From Candidatus Latescibacterota bacterium (GTDB lineage Bacteria > Latescibacterota > UBA2968 > UBA8231): DNA of 64,000 bases. Below, piece by piece: positions 26,464 through 34,959 of the stretch. Made by a program: the position numbers and the translations under genes. The stretch lies in contig JAJEFJ010000071.1 in NCBI GenBank assembly GCA_022820485.1, forward strand, positions 83,559 to 147,558. The letters run 5' to 3'. The first letter of the stretch is position 1; each line of letters opens with the position of its first letter. Under the pieces are notes generated by a model, which was not told the DNA's origin, did not search any database, and worked only from the letters and a program-made list of their open reading frames with translations.

Positions 26464-27291
26464 ATGAAACCTCTGGTCTTGTTCCACGGCGGTTGTAACG
26501 ACGGTTTCTGTGCCGCGTGGATCTATCGCCGCTACGTCAACCCGCAAGCCGAGTTTAAAGCGGTTCAATACAACACCGACCCGCCAGCTACGGCCGACCG
26601 CGATGTCGTCATCCTCGACTTCAGCTACGAGCGGGCGCAGCTCATGGAGATGCACGATCACGCCCGCTCGCTCTTGGTTTTGGATCATCACGAGACGGCT
26701 GCGCACGCCTTGGCCGGGCTCGATTACTGCGTATTCGCCGAGGACAAGTCTGGAGCACGCATGACTTGGGAACACTTTTTCGATCCCCGCTCTCAGGTCA
26801 GTGCTAGCGATGTCCCTTGGCTGGTGTCCTATACTGAAGACCGCGACCTGTGGCGGTGGGCCTTGGACGATTCTAAGGCCGTCAACGCCGCCCTCGCCTC
26901 GTACCCGCGCGACTTTGCCGTGTGGGATGAAATCGCCGAGCGCGGCCCACAAGCCCTCGCCGTGGAAGGCCAAGCCATTCTCCGCTTCCAACACCGGCTC
27001 ATCCGACCGCGCGTTCGGTACCACGGTTGGACCACCATCAGTGGGTTTCGCGTCCCCATTACCAATGCCACGTTTCTAACCTCTGAAATCGGCAATGCCC
27101 TCGCCGAAGGGCATCCTTTTTCCGCCGTGTTCTTCATCCGCCCAGACAGCAAGGTCGTGTACAACCTGCGCTCCAAGGGAGACGCGGCCGCAGATGTGGG
27201 TCGCATTGCGCGCGATTACGGTGGTGGAGGGCACAAGCACGCGGCGGCTTTTACCCTAGAGACCATGCTGCCGATGGAAGCTGATACGTAA
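26464..27291 (+). CDS. DHH/DHHA1-family phosphoesterase
   Basis: 275 residues. DHH motifs are visible: FHGGCNDGFCAAW, VVILDFSYE, LLVLDHHETA and, in the DHHA1 part, YGGGGHKHAAAF. The layout agrees with oligoribonuclease- or RecJ-related phosphoesterases of the short type acting on small nucleotides or cyclic dinucleotides; the substrate is not decided. GGAAGGGG lies ahead of the ATG at 26464. A terminator follows. Confidence 0.88.
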   Translation: MKPLVLFHGGCNDGFCAAWIYRRYVNPQAEFKAVQYNTDPPATADRDVVILDFSYERAQLMEMHDHARSLLVLDHHETAAHALAGLDYCVFAEDKSGARMTWEHFFDPRSQVSASDVPWLVSYTEDRDLWRWALDDSKAVNAALASYPRDFAVWDEIAERGPQALAVEGQAILRFQHRLIRPRVRYHGWTTISGFRVPITNATFLTSEIGNALAEGHPFSAVFFIRPDSKVVYNLRSKGDAAADVGRIARDYGGGGHKHAAAFTLETMLPMEADT

Positions 27292-27349
27292 ATGCCCCCG
27301 AACAGCGCTATCTGTTCGACATCAACGGCTATTTGCACCTTCAAGCAAA

Positions 27350-27387
27350 ACAGGCACCTGCGATCGGTCGCAAGTGCCTGTTTTTTT
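27350..27387 (+). terminator. Rho-independent terminator after the DHH gene
   Basis: Stem ACAGGCACCTGCGA / TCGCAAGTGCCTGT (one mismatch, 4-base loop) followed by a run of seven T at 27381-27387, which also abuts the convergent tRNA-Lys 3' end. Confidence 0.85.
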
Positions 27388-27462
27388 GGTGAGCCCACTG
27401 GGAATCGAACCCAGGACCTACGGATTAAAAGTCCGGTGCTCTACCAGCTGAGCTATAGGCTC
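27387..27462 (-). tRNA. tRNA-Lys (TTT anticodon)
   Basis: Acceptor arms GAGCCTA and TGGGCTC pair with one G-T; D-arm GCTCAGCTGGTAGAGC, T-arm GGTTCGATTCC, anticodon TTT at plus bases 27427-27429, CCA encoded at 27387-27389. Confidence 0.97.
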
Positions 27463-27483
27463 TATCGGGGTTGTATCTAATTA

Positions 27484-27512
27484 AAAATAAGCGGTTTGCG
27501 TAACCCTCGCAA
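27484..27512 (-). promoter_or_regulatory. Promoter of tRNA-Lys (TTGCGA-N17-TATTTT)
   Basis: On the minus strand TTGCGA (27507-27512) and TATTTT (27484-27489) are 17 bases apart and end about 22 bases before the tRNA. Confidence 0.55.
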
Positions 27513-27567
27513 GACTCTACTACATTGGCGGCTTTTATCCTAGGCCTAGCGGTACCGGCCAATAAGC

Positions 27568-29853
27568 TCAGTAAGCCAACGCGATAATTTTGGTCGTTTT
27601 ATGCGTCTGTGCGTCGCCTTGCACTTCAACTCGCAAAATGTAGTTTCCCGGCGCGGCCAACTGCCCGAATTCGTCCTGGCCGTCCCAACTCAACGTTATT
27701 GGTCCGGCTGTTTGCTGCTCGTCGTGCAGCACCCGAACTTTTCGTCCGCTCAGGTCGTAGAGTGCCACGTGCAGTAAGCGGGGCTGGAGGACGTTTAATA
27801 GGGCGAACTCTATCCTCAGCCTATCGCCGATGCCATCTCCATTGGGAGTCACGAGCGCGGCTGACACCGAGAGTCCGTCAATTAACGCAGGGCCGACCGG
27901 CAGCGACACGGCAATCACTTCGCTGGCAACTGCGTCGCTGGCATCGCCCACATCCACCCGCTGCCTTACCTGTTGCTCTCCCCGACCGCTGGCCAGGAAA
28001 ACCTCAAAGGGCATCTGTTGGCGGTATATCGTACTGGCGAAGTCGAGTTCAATCAACCCGGCCCGCACGAACGGATCGTCAAAGGTAATGTCCCATCCGC
28101 TATCTACTTGGGCGACCTCCGCGTCCAATACCTGCCCCCCAGAGCGGAGCTCACTAAGCTCAATGTCTGCCCCTGAACGCATGAGCAACCGATCGAAACC
28201 CGTACTGCCAGCACCTGCGTCCCAACCAAGATAATAGGTAAATTCCGTGCGCTGCCCGGGTTGGGCTTGAATCGGGTAGATCTCCGCTCGCGTCGCTGCG
28301 GCCAGAGGCTCGGCGTAGCTCAGGACTAGCTCGTCGAGGACCGCCCTTTGCATCGGGTCGTCGCTGATCAAATAGGCCTGCAATTGAACGAAACGCCTTG
28401 GCGTCGGCGAGAGAAAGCCCCTATCTGCCCGCTCGTACGCCTGACTCCAGATACTCCAGTCGTCGCCGGGCGAACGGACCGTATCAATCCGGCCCTTGAA
28501 ACTGGGGATTAGCTTATTGTACTTCCTTTCGGTTACTTCCTTGCCGTTTTTGTCGTGGAAGACATAAGACTCCTGTAACAGATTGCCCGTCCGCGAGCGA
28601 ATTTCTACGCGAGTCCTCTCAGGGGCCTCGACCTGCCAACTCAACCCTGTGGCGTTGCGCACCGCCCCCAGATCGTAGATCGGAGACTGTAAGATGGTAC
28701 CCGCGGGATAGCCTTCGCCAAAGACTTGGAATTCGGCTGTAGTGCCCGTGATGCAACACTGCCTGTTCGGATAGCGCATCCGCAGATAGCGCAGTGGCCG
28801 GAGTGAAAATTGCTCTTCAAAGTGGACGATATCGCGCAAGTTGCGGGGGTGTTCGAGCAACTCTCCTAGGACCTGCCAGCGCAGCGAGCCATCCGGCGCT
28901 AGTGAGCCGTCCGATCCCCAAATGATATACCAAGGAAAGTGGATGGCGTTGCGCCGGGTCCAGCGCCAGTCAACGCTGCTGGGCGCGATGCCGGCCAGAT
29001 CGCCCAAAATTCGCACCCGATCCACCCAGTACAGGGCACCCAAATCAAAGGTAAATTCGGTGTCGCCCGGTTGGGAGAACCCCCAGTAGCGCCAGCTCGA
29101 CACAATATCGCCGTCAATCAGCGCGTTGCTATTGCCCGTTGACTCGTAGCCTTCGGCCCGCGTGCCGATTTCGTTGAGGATATCGACCTGACCGCCGCGT
29201 TCCCGCATTCCCAGCGAGATATTGTCCCCCACGGCCTCCGCAGCAATCGAGCTAATCCCCGCTCCCTCGGTGGGCAAGTCCACTTCAATGCGGATGAATT
29301 GCAGCGGCTTAAAGTCGTATTCGATGACCAACTCCCGCTGCTGGTTGAAGCTGTAGCGGACGCGATCGCTGTAGCGCACAATGCTCGGCAGGGGCAGTCC
29401 GGTCGAATCAAAAAAGCGCTCGCCATTGGACAACAGAACCTGAAAAAGCTCCAGCGGTGGCCCATCTTCCCGGAGCCGCAAGATCACGCGCCGCGCGGAA
29501 ACGACGCGACCCAAGTCAAGCTCGACGTACATATTCTCAGGATCATCGTCCCAATCGGGAGCCCAGAAGCTGCTCAAGCTCCCGTCGATCAGGTTGCCAG
29601 CATCGCCACTGTTGGATCCAGCAGCACGGATGCCACCGCCGAAATCTCCAGCATTGGCGACCGCGTCGATATTCCGCCGCACAAATCTGGGGGCAGCTTT
29701 CCCACGGCTGATTTCGATGGCATTGCCGGGCCGCTGCCACGCATCCCAATCCGCGTTGGTCCCAATCCGCAGTTCCTCGCCTGTTGCGGGTGATACTATG
29801 CTACAGAGCAGCAATACCTGAAGAAAAGACCCTAATTCGCGGTGATTTTTCAC
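27568..29853 (-). CDS. Secreted discoidin-like protein with C-terminal FlgD-type domain
   Basis: 761 residues. A signal peptide (FLQVLLLCSIVSPATGEE) is followed by two coagulation-factor-type (F5/8C) jelly-roll regions, recognisable from NLIDGSLSSFWAPDWDDDPE with VELDLGRVVSARRVILRL, and ALIDGDIVSSWRYWGFSQ with FTFDLGALYWVDRVRIL. The end, SGRKVRVLHDEQQTAGPITL then DEFGQLAAPGNYILRVEV, is the FlgD-Ig-like domain common at C-termini of secreted proteins. Sugar or surface binding is likely. GTG 29853 with GGGAGG upstream is preferred over longer frames, because it places the signal peptide at the N-terminus. Confidence 0.8.
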   Translation of the reverse strand: MKNHRELGSFLQVLLLCSIVSPATGEELRIGTNADWDAWQRPGNAIEISRGKAAPRFVRRNIDAVANAGDFGGGIRAAGSNSGDAGNLIDGSLSSFWAPDWDDDPENMYVELDLGRVVSARRVILRLREDGPPLELFQVLLSNGERFFDSTGLPLPSIVRYSDRVRYSFNQQRELVIEYDFKPLQFIRIEVDLPTEGAGISSIAAEAVGDNISLGMRERGGQVDILNEIGTRAEGYESTGNSNALIDGDIVSSWRYWGFSQPGDTEFTFDLGALYWVDRVRILGDLAGIAPSSVDWRWTRRNAIHFPWYIIWGSDGSLAPDGSLRWQVLGELLEHPRNLRDIVHFEEQFSLRPLRYLRMRYPNRQCCITGTTAEFQVFGEGYPAGTILQSPIYDLGAVRNATGLSWQVEAPERTRVEIRSRTGNLLQESYVFHDKNGKEVTERKYNKLIPSFKGRIDTVRSPGDDWSIWSQAYERADRGFLSPTPRRFVQLQAYLISDDPMQRAVLDELVLSYAEPLAAATRAEIYPIQAQPGQRTEFTYYLGWDAGAGSTGFDRLLMRSGADIELSELRSGGQVLDAEVAQVDSGWDITFDDPFVRAGLIELDFASTIYRQQMPFEVFLASGRGEQQVRQRVDVGDASDAVASEVIAVSLPVGPALIDGLSVSAALVTPNGDGIGDRLRIEFALLNVLQPRLLHVALYDLSGRKVRVLHDEQQTAGPITLSWDGQDEFGQLAAPGNYILRVEVQGDAQTHKTTKIIALAY

Positions 29854-29926
29854 GGTGTACCTCCCCCGCCGAGGTTCAGGGTGCCTACCCCACGCGATAC
29901 TTCTCCGCAGCTTCCCCCAAGTAGTC

Positions 29927-30004
29927 TCAGGGACGACTCTTTTCAATCGAGGGGATGTGCGGCACCGCAGTGACAAACTCTTCGATCTGGGTGATTTTCA
30001 CCAT
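29927..30004 (-). pseudogene. 25-codon ORF resembling the start of an enolase-superfamily gene
   Basis: MVKITQIEEFVTAVPHIPSI plus EKSRP, then TGA. The pattern MxITxIExFVxxVPxIPxxxKSRP is that of the capping-domain start in mandelate racemase/muconate-lactonizing enzymes. Translation signals are strong: AAAGGAGG lies inside the end of the dehydratase gene and the ATG shares a base with its TAA stop. No continuation of the enzyme was found in any frame downstream. It may be a decayed gene or a coupled short peptide; the sequence alone does not settle it. Confidence 0.5.
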
Positions 30005-31206
30005 TACACCTCCTTTAGCCAGTCCTCGGGGATGTCGATCCCAAAGCCGGGGCCTTTGGGTAGCCCGAGTAGGCCGTTTTGCGGCACGTTGGTCCCCGGC
30101 GGAACCTTGTAGTGTCGCTGCCCCCACTGCGAAGGCGTCCCGATGTAACACTCCGCCAACGGCACTCCGGGCAGGGAGCCGATGAAAAACTCGATCAGCG
30201 GAGTATTGGGCATCGCCGCCGTCCAGTGTTGGCCATACGGGTCGTTGCCTCCGGTGTGCAGACACATCTGGACGCCTTGCGAATCAGCGTAGTGAGCCAG
30301 CTTCATCGCCTCGGTAAAGCCCCCTATCCAGTAGATATCGGCTTGGATCAAATCGACGAGCCGCTCTTGAACGGCCCTCATGCCGGGATGGCGGGTGGAC
30401 CAGTGCTCGCCGTCGGCCAGCGTCTGCCAAGGCACGCGCTGGCGCAGGGCGCGGTGCCCTTCCCAGTCGTGGGGCATCAGCATTTCCTCCATCCAGCGTA
30501 TCCGATACGGCTTGAGTGCCTCGCATAATCGCACGGCAAAGTCGAGGTCAAAGGTCATCCAGCAATCGAGCATCAAATCGGCGTCCGGGCCAATTAGCTC
30601 GCGGCACTTGGCCATCAACTCAACCGTGCCGTCGATTCCGGCTTGGCCATCAACGGGTCCGTGCGGACGAGCCAGCTTGAACTTTTTGAAGCCCAACTCC
30701 AAGTACCAATCCACATCGTTGCCAGTGGCATAGACTTCCATCTGGGTGCGCTGCGGGCCTCCGGCCAGCCGATAGACGGGCTGGTCGAGGGTTTTGCCCC
30801 ACAGGTCCCACAGCGCCAGATCAACCCCGGCAACTGCCCACGCCGTAAGCCCTTCGTTGCCAAAGGAAAGCGTCCCCCGCCACATGCGATCATTGCATCG
30901 GTCGATGGCACCCACCTCCTGACCGACGACTAGGGGCGCTAGGCACTCGGCGATGATCGGCTGGGTCGCATGGGCCGAATCCGTTCGGCCCATGCCAAAG
31001 GTGCCGTCCTCGGCGATGGCCTTGACCCAGATCGCCCCGCCCGGCTTGGGCATGACCCGCTCCTCGGGCGCGAATTTATCCATCGGCGTGGCCTGCCCAG
31101 GCGCCCAAAGCCACGTCTGTTCGCGCAGCGGTCGGGTGCCCTCCTCGCTCGGCAATGACGGCGACAATTCAAAGGTTTGGATAGCAACTATTTTCTTGGC
31201 GCACAT
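30004..31206 (-). CDS. Enolase-superfamily dehydratase, L-rhamnonate dehydratase-like
   Basis: 400 residues. Metal ligands follow the mandelate racemase order: LMLDCWM (Asp), RWMEEML (Glu) and ADGEHW (Glu), with a catalytic-type His in CLHTGGND. The GNEGLTAWAVAGVDLALWDLWGK and PVYRLAGG segments, the YATGNDV stretch and the C-terminal GLPKGPGFGIDI point to the rhamnonate dehydratase group, which converts L-rhamnonate to 2-keto-3-deoxy-L-rhamnonate. Substrate remains inference. It follows two Gfo/Idh dehydrogenases on the same strand, consistent with sugar-acid breakdown, and overlaps a 25-codon ORF at its stop. Confidence 0.85.
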   Translation of the reverse strand: MCAKKIVAIQTFELSPSLPSEEGTRPLREQTWLWAPGQATPMDKFAPEERVMPKPGGAIWVKAIAEDGTFGMGRTDSAHATQPIIAECLAPLVVGQEVGAIDRCNDRMWRGTLSFGNEGLTAWAVAGVDLALWDLWGKTLDQPVYRLAGGPQRTQMEVYATGNDVDWYLELGFKKFKLARPHGPVDGQAGIDGTVELMAKCRELIGPDADLMLDCWMTFDLDFAVRLCEALKPYRIRWMEEMLMPHDWEGHRALRQRVPWQTLADGEHWSTRHPGMRAVQERLVDLIQADIYWIGGFTEAMKLAHYADSQGVQMCLHTGGNDPYGQHWTAAMPNTPLIEFFIGSLPGVPLAECYIGTPSQWGQRHYKVPPGTNVPQNGLLGLPKGPGFGIDIPEDWLKEV

Positions 31207-31231
31207 AATGTTATGTATTAAAAAATGACAA

Positions 31232-31354
31232 TCAAAATGAAGTAACGATCAACGCTGCTGTCAGCGATTCCTCACCGGATATTCCTGCGTCCGAGCGAAC
31301 ACTCACTGCCAAGGGCATCTCGACGACGATCCGCTCGACATCTACGACTTTCAC
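31232..31354 (-). pseudogene. 40-codon ORF resembling the start of an enolase-superfamily gene
   Basis: Begins with GTG: VKVVDVERIVVEMPLAVSVR then 20 more residues and a stop. The opening has the MKVxDVExxVVxxP pattern of enolase-superfamily N-termini. AGGAGG stands six bases before the GTG, directly after the second Gfo/Idh gene. No further enolase-like sequence follows before the dehydratase gene at 31206. A truncated paralogue or a leader-like peptide are the options. Confidence 0.4.
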
Positions 31355-31395
31355 GAGTTGCCTCCTGAAGTTAGGTTGGTGCGTCTATTTGCTTC

Positions 31396-32424
31396 TTACA
31401 GTTCGAGTTGGCATCCTCGCTCAGCCGCATTATACGCCGCCTCGACAAAGCGCATAGCCTGCCAGGCATCGTCGCCATTGGTGATAAAAGTACCCTGCCC
31501 ACGGCTGGCGGCGACAAAGTCGGCGATAAAACCCAATCCGGCCGCCCCGCCGTACCCGGGTGCCTCGCCGACCGAGAGGTCGAATTGGCGGTACTCGTCC
31601 TCGGTCCAACCTTCGGCTTGGCTCTGGACGATGAGCCGGTCGCCGCGCCCGTCCCAATTTTGCATCATCCAAGTCGCATCCCCGGCGGTCCCCCTGAAAC
31701 ACAAGTAGATATCGCCGTAGCGGCGCGGCAAGACATAGCCCGCGTGCAAGCTGCCCAGTGCGCCGTTGTCCATGCGGAACGAAGCGGCGAGTACGTCCTC
31801 GACGTCGATTCCGGTGTCGCTCAGGGTCGCCTTGTGCGCGCTGACACCTTGGTACTCTAAGCCGCTGATATAGCGGATCAAATCGACCGTGTGGATCGCC
31901 AGCCAGTGCAGGATGCCCCCGCCCGCCTGTGCGCGGTCAAAGAGCCAGTGTTCCGGATTGCGCTGCTGGACGGTGCTGGTGACCATCCGCCCTTCGATGG
32001 AGACGATGCGGCCCAAGACACCAGCGGCGACGAGTTGACGCGCCTTGTCAGCAATCGGATGACAGCGGTTCAAAAAGGCCGTCGCCCACAACACCTGCTT
32101 TGCGGCGGCGAGTTCGTTGAGGCGAGCGATATCAGCAGCCGTGCGCGCGACCGGTTTCTCGGCTATGGTCGGAACACCGGCCTGCAAAAGCTGCGCGATG
32201 CGGTCTGGCGCTCGGTCGTTGCGCGTGCATACTATGGCTAATCCCAGCTTCTCGTCCGCTAGCAGTGCGTCTAGGTTGCTATACACCTGATCGACATCAG
32301 TGCATTCTTCGGCCGCACAGACGACTAACCGACCCACCGCCTCGCAATGCTGTAGCGAGGTCAGCCACCCACGGCTGTGGGGATTGTCTAGCCCAACCAA
32401 AGCAGCGCATACTTTATCCGTCAT
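31396..32424 (-). CDS. Gfo/Idh/MocA-family oxidoreductase (second of pair)
   Basis: 342 residues. N-terminal Rossmann part begins CAALVGLDNPHSRGWL, with GVPTIAEKPVARTAADIARL carrying the EKP motif, and a C-terminal substrate domain with HWLAIHTVDLIRYISG. The glycine pattern GLDNPHS departs from the usual GxGxxG. NAD(P)-dependent sugar or sugar-acid dehydrogenase by family. The ATG at 32424 overlaps the end of the previous Gfo/Idh gene by 11 bases. Confidence 0.87.
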   Translation of the reverse strand: MTDKVCAALVGLDNPHSRGWLTSLQHCEAVGRLVVCAAEECTDVDQVYSNLDALLADEKLGLAIVCTRNDRAPDRIAQLLQAGVPTIAEKPVARTAADIARLNELAAAKQVLWATAFLNRCHPIADKARQLVAAGVLGRIVSIEGRMVTSTVQQRNPEHWLFDRAQAGGGILHWLAIHTVDLIRYISGLEYQGVSAHKATLSDTGIDVEDVLAASFRMDNGALGSLHAGYVLPRRYGDIYLCFRGTAGDATWMMQNWDGRGDRLIVQSQAEGWTEDEYRQFDLSVGEAPGYGGAAGLGFIADFVAASRGQGTFITNGDDAWQAMRFVEAAYNAAERGCQLEL

Positions 32425-33400
32425 GGTAATCCACCACCTTTCCCTCCCGCGCTGAGCGGTAGATGTTTTCCAACAGCGCCACCGTGCGCCGCCCCTCGCG
32501 GCCATCCACCCGCAGAGCGGTCCCATTTTCTAAGGCCGATACCACGTCCTCGACGACGTTGGTCAGCGAATTGTCTATAGCCAGTAACTTCTCTTCCAGT
32601 CCATCGCCAAAGACGCGCATCTCGCCCGACAGCACGGCGTCCAGTAGCACCCCCCCTTCGCTGCCGTGGACCTCGGCGCTAAAGTAGGGACTTGCTGGGA
32701 AGGTCGTCGTGCCCAAGATCCCTCCCTTGGCTCCGCTTGCGAAATTCAAGATGGCTTGGCCAATATCCTCGGTCTCAATGTCGTGGTTCACAATCGCTGT
32801 TTCGCCATACACCGTCTTGGGCACACCCATGAACCACAGCAGGAGATCGATCAGATGCGACCCTTGGTTGGCCAGCGACCCGCCCCCGTCCATCGCCCAA
32901 GTGCCGCGCCAACCGCCGCCATGTTCAAAGTACTCCTGCGAGCGAAACCACTTAAAGCGCACCTCGCCGAGTATGGGCTTGCCCAATAGGCCCTGCTTGA
33001 GGGCTTCGGCGACGCGATAGTTGTTGTCAACGTAACGGCTTTGGTAATCGACCCCGAGCAAGAGGCCGCCCGCGTCGGCAGCGGCGATCAGCTCGTCGCA
33101 GGCTTTGGTGCTGACATCCATGGGCTTGGTAGTGATTACGTGCTTGCCAGCATTGAGGGCCTCGACGCCGATGGATGCGTGCAGCCCGCTCGGGGTCATC
33201 ACCAGCACGACATCCACATCGCTCTGTCCCAAGGCGTCTTCAAGGGCTGTACACCACGAGCAGCCCATTTCCTCGCCTACTTGGCGGGCCAAGTTTTCGT
33301 TGAGATCGACGACCACGCGCAGTTCCGCCCCTGCGGTCTCAACCACTTGCCGGGCGCGATTGCGCCCCATGCCCAACCCTACAACAACAAATCCGATCAT
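32414..33400 (-). CDS. Gfo/Idh/MocA-family oxidoreductase (first of pair)
   Basis: 328 residues. Rossmann motif VVVGLGMGRNRA, a GKHVITTKPMDVSTKACDEL segment with TKP in place of EKP, and a C-terminal domain with GGGSLANQGSHLIDLLLWFMG holding the conserved QGSH-ID residues. Function: NAD(P)-linked oxidation or reduction of a sugar derivative. It opens the sugar-acid operon; AAGGAG precedes the ATG at 33400. Confidence 0.88.
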   Translation of the reverse strand: MIGFVVVGLGMGRNRARQVVETAGAELRVVVDLNENLARQVGEEMGCSWCTALEDALGQSDVDVVLVMTPSGLHASIGVEALNAGKHVITTKPMDVSTKACDELIAAADAGGLLLGVDYQSRYVDNNYRVAEALKQGLLGKPILGEVRFKWFRSQEYFEHGGGWRGTWAMDGGGSLANQGSHLIDLLLWFMGVPKTVYGETAIVNHDIETEDIGQAILNFASGAKGGILGTTTFPASPYFSAEVHGSEGGVLLDAVLSGEMRVFGDGLEEKLLAIDNSLTNVVEDVVSALENGTALRVDGREGRRTVALLENIYRSAREGKVVDYHDG

Positions 33401-33470
33401 TTTATTATCTCCTTAGCAGATTTTTGAGGTATCGCATTATCACAAGGAACATAGAGTACCGCCTCCAGCC

Positions 33471-33698
33471 TCATTCATAGCTTCTCAGAGGACGACTATG
33501 ATACTCCACCATAGATGGACGACTCTTCTCGTATCGCAAGCTGATATGACGCCTGCTATGCTTCCACTCATACTTACGAACATGATCACCTAGAATCATA
33601 GTATCGTACGGGTTGCCCATGATACGCCTAAACGCGGTATCGTACGAGTCAAAGACCTGCCTACACGACGCCACACCGGTCTTTTCGCACAGCATCAC
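33471..33698 (-). CDS. Unknown 75-residue basic/aromatic protein
   Basis: Not recognised. MMLCEKTGVASCRQVFDSYD then a Tyr-, Arg- and His-rich remainder (MGNPYDTMILGDH, KYEWKHSRRHISLRY). No strong ribosome-binding site; GTG 33701 is an alternative start. It follows two genes of the same strand in an A/T-richer island and may be the last member of that unit. Confidence 0.4.
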   Translation of the reverse strand: MMLCEKTGVASCRQVFDSYDTAFRRIMGNPYDTMILGDHVRKYEWKHSRRHISLRYEKSRPSMVEYHSRPLRSYE

Positions 33699-33726
33699 GG
33701 ACCCGTCTTCGTCATAGACTAGACTC

Positions 33727-33996
33727 TTAGGCGGAAGGGGACAACGATGCTTTCGTGTGCTTACTTGACGACGACGGGCTGGGAGCAGGGGTGGCAGGGG
33801 TTGACTTAACCTCCAAGGGTGCTGTGGCCTGATTCGCCTCAGCCTCTAGCTGATTGATGCTACCCTCTATCTTATCAAGGCGACCCGATAAATTCTCATG
33901 GTACAGGTAAAGGGACTCATCGAGAAAATTGGCTACGCCCACCCCTATGAGAAATATCCAGACCAGAAGTACAAAAAATTGGACCATAGAGCGCAT
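33727..33996 (-). CDS. Small membrane-anchored protein (89 residues)
   Basis: One N-terminal membrane helix (MVQFFVLLVWIFLIGVGVA), then a short coiled-coil segment (HENLSGRLDKIEGSINQLEA) and a Pro/Ser/Ala/Lys-rich tail. AAAGGA precedes the ATG. Such a layout resembles small phage or plasmid membrane proteins such as spanin or holin accessories, but no family is recognised. Confidence 0.6.
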   Translation of the reverse strand: MRSMVQFFVLLVWIFLIGVGVANFLDESLYLYHENLSGRLDKIEGSINQLEAEANQATAPLEVKSTPATPAPSPSSSSKHTKASLSPSA

Positions 33997-34031
33997 ACGA
34001 TTCCTTTCTGCAGACTTCGCCGCTGTGTGAT

Positions 34032-34925
34032 TTAGGGTATATCACCGGGCCACAGCCACGCGCTGCACTTTATTAGCCTGTCCAGTGTGAAATCGCCCGC
34101 GGCAAACTTCTTGGCATCTACCTCAAGCGCAAGACGCTTACCCTCCTTCATCTGCTTCTTGAAGTCGTCATTCTTCGGGTTGCTATAGAAAATTTCAAAG
34201 ATAAGCTCTCTTGGGTCCTGCGGCGTTCTGGCGGTTAGACGTTTTGCTCCGTCTTTGCCAACCCTTTTCTTTAAGTCTGCAATAGTCTTTTTATCGTAAA
34301 AGTCAGGATGGATTTGAGGCGGAGGTGCCCAATAGTCCCTCCATTCTTCATCTGTCGAGAACCATAGAGGACGAGTCTCTCCTCTTGCTTTGAGGGCGCT
34401 CACCATCTTATCCCCCCGTTCATAAGCCTCCTCGAAATCCTCCTTGAGGGGCAACCACTCGGAGGTCAGCCTCTTGCTCTTGCCCCACGGTTTCAGCCAC
34501 CAGTTCATGGCCCATGCCTGTTCGTCTTTGTGCATATTGTGCATAGGCATACCCTCAAGACGTACATCATACCGCCTACCAAGGCCATCATCCTTATATT
34601 CGCTCTTAGCACGCTTCACCAAAAAGCCGCCTTCAGGGACGATTAGGCCAGGGTGCGGAGGCAATCCCCTAATCATCTCACGTAGCAATACAGACTCGAG
34701 CCACGCTTGGATGATCTTATGGGTGTCGCAAGACTTGCTTGGGGGATGGGAAAAGTACCGGCTCGGTAGCTTCCTTCCATTCTTCCCCATCCCGCCATTG
34801 CCGCCCTTAAGGGTAAGCTCCGCACCACAGCCAAGGCAGGTATAGCCAGAGCGGCCTTTAACAAGCCTCGGGTCATCTGGACGGACAATCTCTCCTTTCC
34901 ATTTGGCAGGAATTTTTTCAGTCAT
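34032..34925 (-). CDS. CoiA-like zinc-motif protein of unknown function
   Basis: 297 residues. The N-terminal part has YTCLGCGAELTLKGG, then RYFSHPPSKSCDTHKIIQAW: the Cys-x2-Cys ... FxH ... C ... H arrangement resembles the zinc-finger start of CoiA-type competence proteins and related nuclease-associated proteins. The rest is basic, Trp-rich (AWAMNWWLKPWGKSKRL, EEWRDYWAPPPQI) and unrecognised. AAAGGG precedes the ATG. The gene is more A/T-rich than its flanks and is likely acquired. Confidence 0.6.
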   Translation of the reverse strand: MTEKIPAKWKGEIVRPDDPRLVKGRSGYTCLGCGAELTLKGGNGGMGKNGRKLPSRYFSHPPSKSCDTHKIIQAWLESVLLREMIRGLPPHPGLIVPEGGFLVKRAKSEYKDDGLGRRYDVRLEGMPMHNMHKDEQAWAMNWWLKPWGKSKRLTSEWLPLKEDFEEAYERGDKMVSALKARGETRPLWFSTDEEWRDYWAPPPQIHPDFYDKKTIADLKKRVGKDGAKRLTARTPQDPRELIFEIFYSNPKNDDFKKQMKEGKRLALEVDAKKFAAGDFTLDRLIKCSAWLWPGDIP

Positions 34926-34959
34926 CTTAGCCCTTTACCTGACACTATTCGGTCTCGGC

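Noticed and set aside
30953..31228. Plus-strand frames opposite the rhamnonate-dehydratase-like gene
   Set aside because: Shadow frames of a well-supported enzyme gene.
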